Of a stretch of 64,000 bases of DNA, positions 54,575 through 63,481 are shown piece by piece. Both the position numbers and the translations under genes were made by a program. This stretch comes from Prolixibacteraceae bacterium (lineage in GTDB: Bacteria > Bacteroidota > Bacteroidia > Bacteroidales > Prolixibacteraceae): positions 29,842 through 93,841 of the forward strand of contig JAFLKN010000043.1 of NCBI GenBank assembly GCA_019163175.1, given 5' to 3'. The notes under the pieces were generated by a model, which worked only from the letters and a program-made list of their open reading frames with translations, did no database searches and was not told where the DNA came from. The first letter of the stretch is position 1. Each line of letters starts with the position of its first letter.

Positions 54575-55735
54575 CTATTTAAATGGTACCCATTTTACAT
54601 CGTCATTGTAGCCAGCTTCAACTACTGTGTCGATGAACTGCATTCCGCGAACGCCATCCTCAATTCCTGGATAATCGAGCCATTCCGGTTTTGGACGTTC
54701 TCCGTTCATTTTTGAGCGAAGATGATAGGAGAAGTTGCGGTAAATGTTGGCGAAAGCTTCCAGATAACCTTCAGGATGTCCTCCCGGAGTGCGTGTATTG
54801 GCTGCAGCAGCAGCTGATCCCATTGATGTACCAACGCGTAATATTTCAGTTGGTTTGCTGGTCCATTTGGCAATCAGAGTATTCGGTTCCATTTGTGCCC
54901 ATTCCAAGCCACCTTTATCGCCATACAGGCGAATCCGAATCGCATTTTCTTCACCAGCGGCAATTTGAGTTGCAACTAAAACACCTTTGGCTCCGTTGTC
55001 GAAACGAAGCAGAACAGCGCCATCGTCATCGAGCAAACGACCGGGAACAAAAATGTTCAGTTCAGCGCAAAGCGAGGTTGTTTGTAAGCCTGAAATGTAT
55101 TCAGCTAAATGATGGGCGTGTGTTCCGATGTCGCCCATGGCACCGGCTTTTCCTGAACGTTTTGGGTCGGTTCGCCACGAGGCTTGCGCATTTCCGGAGT
55201 CTTCGAGTTTTGATGACAACCATCCCTGCGGATATTCAACAAATATTTTGCGGATTTTACCCAATTGACCTTCAGCAACCATTTGTTTGGCATGTTTTAC
55301 TGCCGGGTAGCCCGAATAAGTATGCGTAAGTGCAAGTAATAATCCGGTTTCTTCCAGTTTGGTCTGAAGTTGCAACGCTTCGTCAAGGGTGAAAGTGATA
55401 GGTTTGTCGATTACAACGTTGAAGCCATTTTCGAGAGCCATCATAGCCGGGCCAAAATGGGCGAAGTTGGGCGTAACGATGGTTACAAAGTCCATCCGGT
55501 CGCCTTCGGGTAATTTCACCTCGTTTTCAAACATTTCCTGATAGGTTTTGTACACCCGGTTGTCAGGAAGGTAATACGATTTTCCGGAGGAAAGTGAAAT
55601 TTCAGGATTGATACTGAAACAGCCGCAGACCAGTTCGATTTGTCCGTCCATAAAAGCTGCCAGACGATGAATGGCTCCGATGAAGGCATCGCTGCCACCA
55701 CCAACCATTCCCATGCGTAATTTACGATTCATCAT
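54575..55735 (-). CDS. Cytoplasmic Gfo/Idh/MocA-family oxidoreductase
   Basis: 386 residues without signal. Rossmann start RMGMVGGGSDAFIGAIHR, lysine motif NVVIDKPITFTLDEA, and MGDIGTHAHHLAEYISG for the second domain. Family knowledge: NAD(P)-dependent sugar or inositol dehydrogenases. It is the first gene of the minus-strand set and is divergent from the exported TIM-barrel gene at 55925. The intact glycine motif and cytoplasmic location suggest normal NAD recycling, unlike the exported member. Confidence 0.9.
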   Translation of the reverse strand: MMNRKLRMGMVGGGSDAFIGAIHRLAAFMDGQIELVCGCFSINPEISLSSGKSYYLPDNRVYKTYQEMFENEVKLPEGDRMDFVTIVTPNFAHFGPAMMALENGFNVVIDKPITFTLDEALQLQTKLEETGLLLALTHTYSGYPAVKHAKQMVAEGQLGKIRKIFVEYPQGWLSSKLEDSGNAQASWRTDPKRSGKAGAMGDIGTHAHHLAEYISGLQTTSLCAELNIFVPGRLLDDDGAVLLRFDNGAKGVLVATQIAAGEENAIRIRLYGDKGGLEWAQMEPNTLIAKWTSKPTEILRVGTSMGSAAAAANTRTPGGHPEGYLEAFANIYRNFSYHLRSKMNGERPKPEWLDYPGIEDGVRGMQFIDTVVEAGYNDDVKWVPFK

Positions 55736-55924
55736 ATCGGTATAATTTAATTGGTTTATGAATTATGTATTCGGTTTTTGGACGGATAAAATTAGAAAAC
55801 TTTTTCGGATGGAGTCCCGAAATTTCTGAAAAACCTACCAGACCAGAATGGGTAAAATTGAATTTGAATTTGTGTGCAGACAAACAGATTCTTATCTTCG
55901 GGCGAATTACTAAACTACACCAAC

Positions 55925-56845
55925 ATGGAAAGACGATCATTTTTACGCAATGCTGCTGGAACACTGGCTGCTGTAGGACTTGCCGGATCTGGTAAAGCCT
56001 TTGCTTCGGAAGGAAAAGTTTCGAATGAAGCACAATTCAAACTCAAATATGCCCCAGGATTCGGCACATTTAAAGAACATGCCGGGGAAGATTTGTTCGA
56101 TCAGATCAAATTTATGAGCGATCAGGGTTTCCGTGCTATTTTCGACAATGGTCTGATGAAAAAAGAGCCCGCCGTTCAAGAAAAAATTGCTGCTGAACTG
56201 GCCCGACGGAATATGGATTTGGGACCGTTTGTTTTGTATGCTGACTTCGCTGTAAAATCGATGGTGACTCAGGACCCGGCTATAAAAGAAATGCTGAAAA
56301 AGAAGATGGAAGAGGGTGTGGAATGTGCCAAACGAACAGGAGCCAAGTGGGCGCTGGTTGTTCCAGGCCGTTTCGACGAGAGTTTGGAGTGGGAGTACCA
56401 AACTGTTAATGTAATTGACAACATGCGTATGTGCTGTGAAGTGGTTGAGAAAAGTGGTTTGATATTGGTTATGGAACCACTCAATGCATGGACAAACCAT
56501 CCGGGTTTGTTCCTGACCAAGATTCCGCAAACGCACATGATTTGCGAGGCGGTAAACCATCCGTCGTGCAAATTGGTTGATGATCTTTACCATCAGCAAA
56601 TTACAGAAGGAAACCTGATTCCGAATATTAATAAAGCATGGAAAAGCATTGCAGCTTTCCATATTGGTGATAATCCGGGCCGCAACGAACCAACTACCGG
56701 CGAAATCAACTACAAGAATGTGTTTAAACACATTCACAGCAAAGGCTACGACGGGGTTTTGTGTTGCGAACATGGCCGAAGCATCAAAGGGAAAGAAGGC
56801 GAAGTTGCTTTTATAAAAGCTTACAGGGAGGTTGATTCGTTCTGA
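55925..56845 (+). CDS. Tat-exported hydroxypyruvate isomerase-like TIM barrel
   Basis: 306 residues from the ATG at 55925, giving twin-arginine motif ERRSFLRNAAGT; an earlier ATG at 55874 adds 17 residues that would displace the motif. Barrel metal ligands: Glu in LVMEPLNAW, Asp in CKLVDDLYHQQ, His in AAFHIGDNPGRNEP and Glu in LCCEHGRS. The HIGDxPGRxxPGxGE-like segment fits the Hyi branch. Exported and divergent from the cytoplasmic Gfo/Idh/MocA gene, so likely in the same pathway. Substrate unknown. Confidence 0.88.
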   Translation: MERRSFLRNAAGTLAAVGLAGSGKAFASEGKVSNEAQFKLKYAPGFGTFKEHAGEDLFDQIKFMSDQGFRAIFDNGLMKKEPAVQEKIAAELARRNMDLGPFVLYADFAVKSMVTQDPAIKEMLKKKMEEGVECAKRTGAKWALVVPGRFDESLEWEYQTVNVIDNMRMCCEVVEKSGLILVMEPLNAWTNHPGLFLTKIPQTHMICEAVNHPSCKLVDDLYHQQITEGNLIPNINKAWKSIAAFHIGDNPGRNEPTTGEINYKNVFKHIHSKGYDGVLCCEHGRSIKGKEGEVAFIKAYREVDSF

Positions 56846-56862
56846 TATAAACCAACGTATTG

Positions 56863-56894
56863 AAAAAGGTCGGCATGAGAATGCTGACCTTTTT
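56863..56894 (+). terminator. Terminator of the Hyi-like gene
   Basis: AAAAAGGTC-GCAT / ATGC-GACCTTTTT stem with a GAGA loop and a following TGTCC. Confidence 0.8.
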
Positions 56895-57026
56895 TGTCCC
56901 GATATCAATCTCGCCGCATAATGGCAGGATCGTAATTTGTATTTTCATTTTGAGAACAAATTGTTTGTTAAGATGTTAAAGATGTTTTATAAATATTTAC
57001 ACATGTTATTTACAAGCTGATTGAAT

Positions 57027-57545
57027 ATGAGAACTGTTGAGAAAAAGATAGAACAATTTATTTTCTTTAGCCGTTGGTTACAAATGCCTGTTTATTTGGG
57101 TCTTATTGTGGCATCATTACTATATGCCGTTAAGTTTATGGTGCAATTGTGGCATCTTGTCACGAATTTCTCAGTTTTGAACGAAAATACCATCATGCTA
57201 TCTGTTCTGGGTCTGATAGATATATCAATGGTAATTAACTTATTGGTTGTTGTATTTATAGGTGGTTATTGGACTTTTGTAAGTAAAATAGAGTTTGACA
57301 GCCACACAGATAAACCGGATTGGTTAACTAAAATAAATGCCAGTACATTGAAAATCAAACTTATTATTTCATTAGTAAGTATCTCCGGAGTGCATCTTTT
57401 AAAAACATTTGTTGACATTCATAATATCCCTTTGCAAGATGCTTTATTACAAATCGGAATTCATTTGGTGTTCTTAATTTCAGCAGTACTTCTAGCTTAT
57501 ACAGATAAAATCATGCATTCGCATGAACCTTCTTCTACACACTAA
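57027..57545 (+). CDS. UPF0114 (YqhA-like) inner-membrane protein
   Basis: 172 residues from the ATG at 57027; a TTG two codons earlier is the only alternative. Four hydrophobic helices are visible (~20-38, ~58-85, ~115-133, ~140-160). The N-terminal FIFFSRWLQMPVYLGL and ISMVINLLVVVFIGGY segments are the UPF0114 signature. Family knowledge: function unestablished; sometimes linked to ion or stress responses. Single gene. Confidence 0.85.
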   Translation: MRTVEKKIEQFIFFSRWLQMPVYLGLIVASLLYAVKFMVQLWHLVTNFSVLNENTIMLSVLGLIDISMVINLLVVVFIGGYWTFVSKIEFDSHTDKPDWLTKINASTLKIKLIISLVSISGVHLLKTFVDIHNIPLQDALLQIGIHLVFLISAVLLAYTDKIMHSHEPSSTH

Positions 57546-57642
57546 ACATGCCTGAAATTTGCTTTAAGCAATAAGCCAATCTGTGATTGTTTTTTGCAGT
57601 TTCCTGAATGAGAAATAGAAATAGAGAATAACATGTTGGTTG

Positions 57643-58140
57643 TTATATTCCCAATTCCTTCAACGCAGCATAAATTTTTCCTGATTCAAAACCTCGTCCT
57701 AAGGCAAAACGCATTAGTTTATTACGTTTGTCAAACTGATCTTTAGCCTTGATCGATTTGGCTTTCTCGGTCAGCAATCTCTTTATTTCGTCTAAATAGC
57801 TTTCATCTTCAATTTCTTCAAAAGCCAGTTCCAGTATCTCCTGATTGATTTTCTTTGCACGAAGCATGAATTCAATTTTCTGTTTTCCCCAATGATTAAA
57901 CCGGAACTTATCTTTCACATAGGCACGGGCAAAACGTTCGTCGTCAATGTATTTTTCAGTTTTCAATTCATCGATTACCGCCTGTGAATCATCTTCGTTC
58001 AGTCCCCAAAGTTTTAGCTTTTCCTGGATTTCAGATGTGCATTTTTCTGCCTGGCTGCAAAAAAATGCCGCCTTGCTGAATGCGATCTTTTGTTCCTGCG
58101 ATAATTTCATGCCCTGAATTTTATCCGAAAGATACAACAT
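57643..58140 (-). CDS. recX: Regulatory protein RecX
   Basis: 165 residues (an internal ATG at 58110 gives MKLSQEQK and may be the true start). Three helical RecX repeats are visible: AAFFCSQAEKCTSEIQEKL, DDERFARAYVKDKFRFNHWGK and LMRFALGRGFESGKIYAALKEL. Family knowledge: RecX limits RecA filament growth. No recA adjoins. Divergent from the TolC operon. Confidence 0.88.
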   Translation of the reverse strand: MLYLSDKIQGMKLSQEQKIAFSKAAFFCSQAEKCTSEIQEKLKLWGLNEDDSQAVIDELKTEKYIDDERFARAYVKDKFRFNHWGKQKIEFMLRAKKINQEILELAFEEIEDESYLDEIKRLLTEKAKSIKAKDQFDKRNKLMRFALGRGFESGKIYAALKELGI

Positions 58141-58290
58141 CTGCAGATTTGATTGGGGTGACGACTTTCAAAATTCGGCGATCTAAATATTAAGTGAAGT
58201 TTAATTCGCGAATCATTCATCGATTTATTCGACTTAAAAACATATTTGTTCAAATAAGTTAATTTTCTTTGTGGCAGAAAATAGAAAGTT

Positions 58291-59808
58291 ATGAAGAAAA
58301 TAATAAAACAAGGTACACTCGTATTGCTCCTTATTCTGACACAGATCAATGGATTTGCACAAAATCCTGCAGCTTTGACTTTTGGTGATGCTTACGAATA
58401 CATGAATACCAACAGCCACGTGTTAAAACGTGCCAACTTTGAGATTAAAGAAAAAGAGGCTGAACGAAAAGCTGCATTTGGATTACATGCTCCACGTGTT
58501 TTTGTTACAGCCAATGCGGTTCAAATGGCCGATCCACTTACGCTCGATCTCACTCCGGTTCGCGATGCGATTAATCCACTTTACGAGGTTTTGGGCAAAT
58601 ACGGAAACTTTTCAGGTGTACCGAATCCCGATCCGAAAACTTCTGGAGTGATGCCCATTTTGCCGGATAATATCAGCACCCAGATTTTGCGAACAAAAAT
58701 TCAGGAAGGACAGGCCAGCATAAATGCTGCTGAATGGGATCAGATGATTCAGGAGAAACAATTTGCAGCGGTAAATGCGAACTTGATTTGGCCAATTTAT
58801 ACTGGTGGAAAGATTAATGCAGCTAACAAAGCATCAGCAATTTACGAAGAAGAAGCAGGTTTGGAGAAGAAACAAAAACAAGGTGAATTACTGAGCGAAC
58901 TGGCGACCCGTTATTACGGACTGGTATTGGCTGAACAAGCCTGTAAAGTACGTGAACAGGTTTCGGAGGCCATGAAAAAGCATCTTTTCGATTCGCAAAA
59001 GTTGAGTGAACAGGGTCAGATTGCCAAAGTGGAATTTCTTCATGCACAGGTAGCCAATTCGTATGCCGATCGCGAATTGAAAAAAGCCAAGCGCGAGACT
59101 ACCATCGTAAAACGTGCGCTTCAAAACACTATGGCCGTGGGCGATAGCAGCGATCTGATGCCTGCCAGCAAACTGTTTATTCTGAAAAGTATTGAAGATG
59201 AGAATTTTTTCATCACTATGGCATTGAGAAACAACCCACAATTGCAGCAAGTTGATTCGAAACGGGAATTGGCCTCGACAGGGGTGAAACTCGAAAAAAG
59301 CAACTATTTACCAACGGTTGCCCTCACCGGAACTTACGATATGGCAAATAAGGATTTGTCGCCTTACGTTCCGGATTGGATGGTGGGCGTTGGATTAAAG
59401 TGGTCTCTTTTTGAAGGAAACTCGCGTTACCGTAATCTTCAGGCGGCCAAATTCAAGGAAGATCAGGTTGAACAAGCTGGATTGAAAGCCGAGGAAGACA
59501 TTAAAACTGTCATTAAAAAGCTGCATCAGCAACTCGGAATGCAGGTGGAACAGCTGGAAGAGCTCGACAAAACCCTCGAATTTGCCCAAACTTACGTTGA
59601 AAGTCGTGACAAAGCTTTTCACGAAGGCTTATCCACATCAACAGAATTGGTTGATGCAAATCTACTGTTGGCCAAAGTTAAAATTGAGCGGTTGCAAGCT
59701 ATTTATAACTACGATGTAACCCTCGCTAGTTTGGTGCAGGTTTGCGGAAGTCCTGATCTGTTTCTGGAATACCAGACAAGTAATCAGGTTATTACCGAAT
59801 CATTTTAA
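58291..59808 (+). CDS. TolC-family outer-membrane efflux protein
   Basis: 505 residues with a signal peptide (~1-24, ending NGFAQ). Two TolC-type long-helix repeats are visible, with structural repeats around AADLxxxAxA-type motifs, e.g. TLEFAQTYVESRDKAFHEGLSTSTELVDANLLLAKVKI (split here as 359-term helices). Family knowledge: trimeric outer-membrane channel for an HlyD-type exporter. First gene of an operon with HlyD and two ABC-2 permeases; the next start is 13 bp downstream. Confidence 0.9.
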   Translation: MKKIIKQGTLVLLLILTQINGFAQNPAALTFGDAYEYMNTNSHVLKRANFEIKEKEAERKAAFGLHAPRVFVTANAVQMADPLTLDLTPVRDAINPLYEVLGKYGNFSGVPNPDPKTSGVMPILPDNISTQILRTKIQEGQASINAAEWDQMIQEKQFAAVNANLIWPIYTGGKINAANKASAIYEEEAGLEKKQKQGELLSELATRYYGLVLAEQACKVREQVSEAMKKHLFDSQKLSEQGQIAKVEFLHAQVANSYADRELKKAKRETTIVKRALQNTMAVGDSSDLMPASKLFILKSIEDENFFITMALRNNPQLQQVDSKRELASTGVKLEKSNYLPTVALTGTYDMANKDLSPYVPDWMVGVGLKWSLFEGNSRYRNLQAAKFKEDQVEQAGLKAEEDIKTVIKKLHQQLGMQVEQLEELDKTLEFAQTYVESRDKAFHEGLSTSTELVDANLLLAKVKIERLQAIYNYDVTLASLVQVCGSPDLFLEYQTSNQVITESF

Positions 59809-59821
59809 AATACAAGATACC

Positions 59822-60814
59822 ATGAACAAAACCAGAAATTTTATAATCGGACTGTTTTTTACGGCCTTACTAATTTTCCTGCTTTATACAACTTGGCTGA
59901 TTACCCGTCCGCTGCCGCTTGAAGTGCAAGGCGAGATTGAAGCAACACAGTTTCGTGTAGCTTCCAAGATTCCGGGAAGGATCGACAGCATTGCGGTGAA
60001 AAGAGGTCAGCAGGTTGCCAAAGGTGATTTTCTGTTTTCAATCAGCAGCCCGGAGATTGATGCCAAACTGTTGCAGGTAACCGCACTTCGAAATGCTGCA
60101 CAGGCACAAAGCCTGAAAGCGCAAAATGGTGCTCAGGCGGAAGATATTCAGGCCGCATACAACTTGTATGTAAAGGCCGAAGCTGCTGCGCGCTTGTATG
60201 AAAAGACGTTTACTCGTATTGAAAACCTGTACAATGACGGTGTGGTTTCGGAGCAAAAAAAGGATGAGGCCGAAACTCAGGCCAAAGCTGGCCGCGAGAC
60301 GGCTCAGGCCGCAAAAGCACAATGGGAAAAAGCAGTGAAAGGCGCCCGGTTTGAAGATAAACGTTCTGCTAAGGAATTGGTTAATCAGGCAGAAGGCGGG
60401 ATTGCCGAGGTTGAAGCTTATTTGGCCGAAACTCAGGCAAAAGCTCCGGCATCGGGCGAGGTGGCCAATATTGTTTCAGAACGTGGAGAGCTGGTGCCAA
60501 CGGGTTACCCGGTAATTACCCTGGTTGATTTGGCCGACAGTTGGGCAACGCTTTACATTCGCGAAGATTTGATGGCCGATGTGCGTATGGGCAGCGAAAT
60601 TAAAGCCAATATTCCGGCTTTGGGCAACAAGGAAGTTAAACTGAAAGTGAATTACATCAGTCCGCTGGCTGACTTTGCGACATGGACTGCGACCAAAACT
60701 TCCGGAGGTTTTGATATGAAATCGTTCGAAATTCACGCAGTACCTACATCTCCGATCGAAGGACTTCGCCCCGGAATGAGTGTATTGGTTAACTGGAAAC
60801 AGTTTAAAAAGTGA
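59822..60814 (+). CDS. HlyD-family membrane fusion protein
   Basis: 330 residues. An N-terminal membrane helix (~8-27) is followed by a first lipoyl half (GEIEATQFRVASKIPGRID; ISSPEIDAKL), a long coiled-coil hairpin (~75-200) and a second lipoyl half plus beta-barrel (KAPASGEVANIVSERGELV). Family knowledge: it links an inner-membrane transporter to TolC. 13 bp after the TolC gene. The paired permeases downstream point to a YbhG/YhiI-like exporter of drugs or lipids. Confidence 0.92.
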   Translation: MNKTRNFIIGLFFTALLIFLLYTTWLITRPLPLEVQGEIEATQFRVASKIPGRIDSIAVKRGQQVAKGDFLFSISSPEIDAKLLQVTALRNAAQAQSLKAQNGAQAEDIQAAYNLYVKAEAAARLYEKTFTRIENLYNDGVVSEQKKDEAETQAKAGRETAQAAKAQWEKAVKGARFEDKRSAKELVNQAEGGIAEVEAYLAETQAKAPASGEVANIVSERGELVPTGYPVITLVDLADSWATLYIREDLMADVRMGSEIKANIPALGNKEVKLKVNYISPLADFATWTATKTSGGFDMKSFEIHAVPTSPIEGLRPGMSVLVNWKQFKK

Positions 60815-60925
60815 TCAATGGTCAGTCTCAGTATCAAGAAACGTTAAAGAGTCACTAGTAGTCATTGGGACATTCATTTTAAACCGACTTCGTAGATTAA
60901 TGACAACAAAAGACTCCAATCTTTA

Positions 60926-62152
60926 ATGAAGAAAAAACAAAACATAGCATCAAATACAGGGGAAAAGAGTGAATCTTTCTTTCGGACAAATCCCTTTTTC
61001 ATGGTTTTCTTTCGAGAAATAGACCGGATGACAGGCTCGACTATTTACCTGTTCACCACCCTGATTGGGCCGCTGATCTCGTTTGTGATTCTGTTATCGA
61101 TTTTTTCTGACGGAGTTCCGCGGAATCTTCCGGTTGGAATTGTCGATTTAGATCACACCAACCTTTCGCGGAAAATTACGATGTGGATTGGTGCTTCCCC
61201 GGAAGCAGAGGTTGCCATGCATTTTCCGAATCAGGAGGAAGCCTACCAGCAGATGGAGCAGGGAAAATTGGATGCCATTGTAATTATTCCGGAAGGAACT
61301 GAAAAAAGCATTTTGAAAGGGAGCAGCCAAAGTATTCCGGTTTTCATCAACAATGCCAACATGCTGAAAGGTGGGTTCCTGCAAAAGGGAATTTACAAAT
61401 CGCTGGCAACTCTTTCAGGAGGAATAAAACTACAACTGGCCAATAAAAGCGGCATGCCTGAACGACAAGCGAAGGCTAAAATACAGCCAGTCAGGTTACA
61501 GCAACACGTTCTTTTTAATCCATTTGGAAATTACTCCTACTTTCTGCTAAGTGCACTTTTGCCGCTAATGATTGTTGTTTTCACACTGTTGTCGGGAGTT
61601 TTTGCTGTCGGAACAGAAGTGCGCGAAGGAACCGGGCCCGATTGGCTCGATCATTCGGCTGGAAGCGTGATTGTTGCACTTGCTGGCAAGTTACTGCCAT
61701 ACACCATTTTGCTTCTTATCGATACGGTGGTGATGAATGTGGTACTGTTTATCCGAATGGGAACACCGCTTCAGGGTAGTTTTGTTTTTATTGTGCTGGG
61801 CGAAATAATGATGATCGTGACCTATCAACTGCTTGCAGCCTTGCTGGTTTCGGTGACGGCAAACCTTCGCTTAGCACTTTCGCTGGCCAGTGCCTATGCC
61901 ATGATGGCGCTTACATTCTCCGGATTAACCTTTCCGCAGTTTGCGATGCCGTTTGCTGCACAGGCTGTTTCGTACCTTTTCCCATTCACGCATTGGGTTA
62001 AGATATTTATTTCGCAGGCGATGCGCGGTGAATCGCTGGTACATGTTGTTGGCCCAATGACTGCATTTATCGCATTTATTCTGCTGTCGGTTGCTTTTTT
62101 GCCCCGATTGAAGAGACTGTTGAAAGAAGAAAAATATTGGGGAAAAATATAA
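60926..62152 (+). CDS. ABC-2 type transporter permease 1
   Basis: 408 residues. The layout is one N-terminal helix (~38-58), a large periplasmic domain (~65-220) and five C-terminal helices (~228-395). The ABC-2 family signature is seen in LPLMIVVFTLLSGVFAVGTEVREG and LALSLASAYAMMALTFSGLTFP. Family knowledge: YhhJ/YbhR-type permeases work with an ATPase and HlyD/TolC. No ATPase gene occurs within this operon. Confidence 0.9.
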   Translation: MKKKQNIASNTGEKSESFFRTNPFFMVFFREIDRMTGSTIYLFTTLIGPLISFVILLSIFSDGVPRNLPVGIVDLDHTNLSRKITMWIGASPEAEVAMHFPNQEEAYQQMEQGKLDAIVIIPEGTEKSILKGSSQSIPVFINNANMLKGGFLQKGIYKSLATLSGGIKLQLANKSGMPERQAKAKIQPVRLQQHVLFNPFGNYSYFLLSALLPLMIVVFTLLSGVFAVGTEVREGTGPDWLDHSAGSVIVALAGKLLPYTILLLIDTVVMNVVLFIRMGTPLQGSFVFIVLGEIMMIVTYQLLAALLVSVTANLRLALSLASAYAMMALTFSGLTFPQFAMPFAAQAVSYLFPFTHWVKIFISQAMRGESLVHVVGPMTAFIAFILLSVAFLPRLKRLLKEEKYWGKI

Positions 62153-62163
62153 CCCGATTTTAC

Positions 62164-62191
62164 GTAGAGACGCGATTAATCGCTTCTCTAC
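62164..62191. repeat. 28-bp palindrome between the permease genes
   Basis: GTAGAGA-C-GCGATTAATCGC-T-TCTCTAC, fully self-complementary except for one C/T pair. It lies in the 60-bp gap between two co-directional permease genes, 11 bp past the first stop. Confidence 0.65.
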
Positions 62192-62212
62192 AATACATAT
62201 AATCAAAAAACC

Positions 62213-63439
62213 ATGTTCAAAAAAATATACAGAGGCATTGAAATGACGGGGCAGTTTTACCGTGAAGAATTCCGTGATATTCGCCGCGACAGCGGAGCTA
62301 TCCTGATTTTGGTTGGTGCGCTGATGATTTACCCGGTTATTTATTCAATCGCCTACAAAAACGAGGTCGTTCGCGAACTGAAAACTACCATTGTCGATTT
62401 GGACCGGACCTCGGCCAGCCATCAACTGATTAAAATGCTCGAAGGAGCCGAACAGATTGAAGTTGATCATGTAGCCGTAAGTCTGGATGAGGCGAAGAAT
62501 GATTTTTACGAAGGCAATTCAGGAGGGATTGTTGTAATTCCGCAGAATTTTGAAAAAGACATCCTGAATGGAAAGCAGACCAATGTATCGGTGTTTGCTG
62601 ACGGAAGTTATTTCCTTATTTATCGCCAGTTGGTTGCCGGATCGGTGAAAACAGTCGGTACATTTTCGGCCGGAATTGAGATCAAAAAGCTAATGATGGA
62701 AGGCAAAACTTACGATCAGGCTATTCAGCAGCGCGATCCCTTGTCTGCCGATATTCATTTCTGGTTTAATCCTTCCTCCGGATACGGTTCGTTTGTGATG
62801 CCCGGAATCATCATTATTATATTGCAGCAAACGTTGCTGATCGGAATCGGTATGCTTGGCGGTACCGCCAAAGAGAAAAACCGCGATAGTTTTATGGTTC
62901 CCGTTGCTCTTAAGAAAGGTGGAGTTTTACCAATTTTGTTCGGGAAAACCTTGTCGTATCTCACCATTTACGCGGTTAATTGTGTAATTACAATGATCTG
63001 GATTCATTCGTGGTTCAATTATCCCAATCAAGGCAGTTATTTCACGGTGCTCATGCTGACTTTACCATTCCTTTTGTCGGTAATTTTTATGGGAATTACG
63101 TTTTCAGTAGTGTTTAAGCGCCGCGAATCATCGATCATGTTTATGGTTTTCCTATCGCCTATCGTGGTATTCCTGAGTGGGATTTCATGGCCTGCCTCGT
63201 CTATTCCTCCGATTGTTTACAATCTGGCCCACCTGTTTCCGTCAACCATAATGATGCCGGCTTATCTGCGGGTTCGTAGCATGGGTGTTGGGATAGACGC
63301 CATTAAACACGAATATTTCCTGATGCTTTTGCAAATGTGTTTCTATTTCTGCACTGCAGCGATGGCATTGTATTTTTCGGCAAGGCACAATGCGAGGAAA
63401 ATTTTGCCTCAAACCCCATCAGCTTTAGCCAGCGATTAA
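62213..63439 (+). CDS. ABC-2 type transporter permease 2
   Basis: 408 residues, similar to the upstream permease in length and topology: N-terminal helix (~28-48), periplasmic domain, and C-terminal helices starting near 200 (FVMPGIIIIILQQTLLIGIGM). The signature GGTAKEKNRDSF follows. Family knowledge: such tandem permeases form a heterodimer. No Walker motifs in either protein. The pair needs an ATPase supplied from elsewhere, or else uses another energy source. Confidence 0.9.
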   Translation: MFKKIYRGIEMTGQFYREEFRDIRRDSGAILILVGALMIYPVIYSIAYKNEVVRELKTTIVDLDRTSASHQLIKMLEGAEQIEVDHVAVSLDEAKNDFYEGNSGGIVVIPQNFEKDILNGKQTNVSVFADGSYFLIYRQLVAGSVKTVGTFSAGIEIKKLMMEGKTYDQAIQQRDPLSADIHFWFNPSSGYGSFVMPGIIIIILQQTLLIGIGMLGGTAKEKNRDSFMVPVALKKGGVLPILFGKTLSYLTIYAVNCVITMIWIHSWFNYPNQGSYFTVLMLTLPFLLSVIFMGITFSVVFKRRESSIMFMVFLSPIVVFLSGISWPASSIPPIVYNLAHLFPSTIMMPAYLRVRSMGVGIDAIKHEYFLMLLQMCFYFCTAAMALYFSARHNARKILPQTPSALASD

Positions 63440-63481
63440 TAATTAACTCAAAATCCCTTGGCTTTACCCTGTTTTAATTGA

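Noticed and set aside
55943..56908. Long antisense reading frame (321 codons) opposite the Hyi-like gene
   Set aside because: It overlaps almost all of a gene with clear Hyi-like barrel motifs and Tat signal. Its translation is rich in Cys, His and Phe with no domain.
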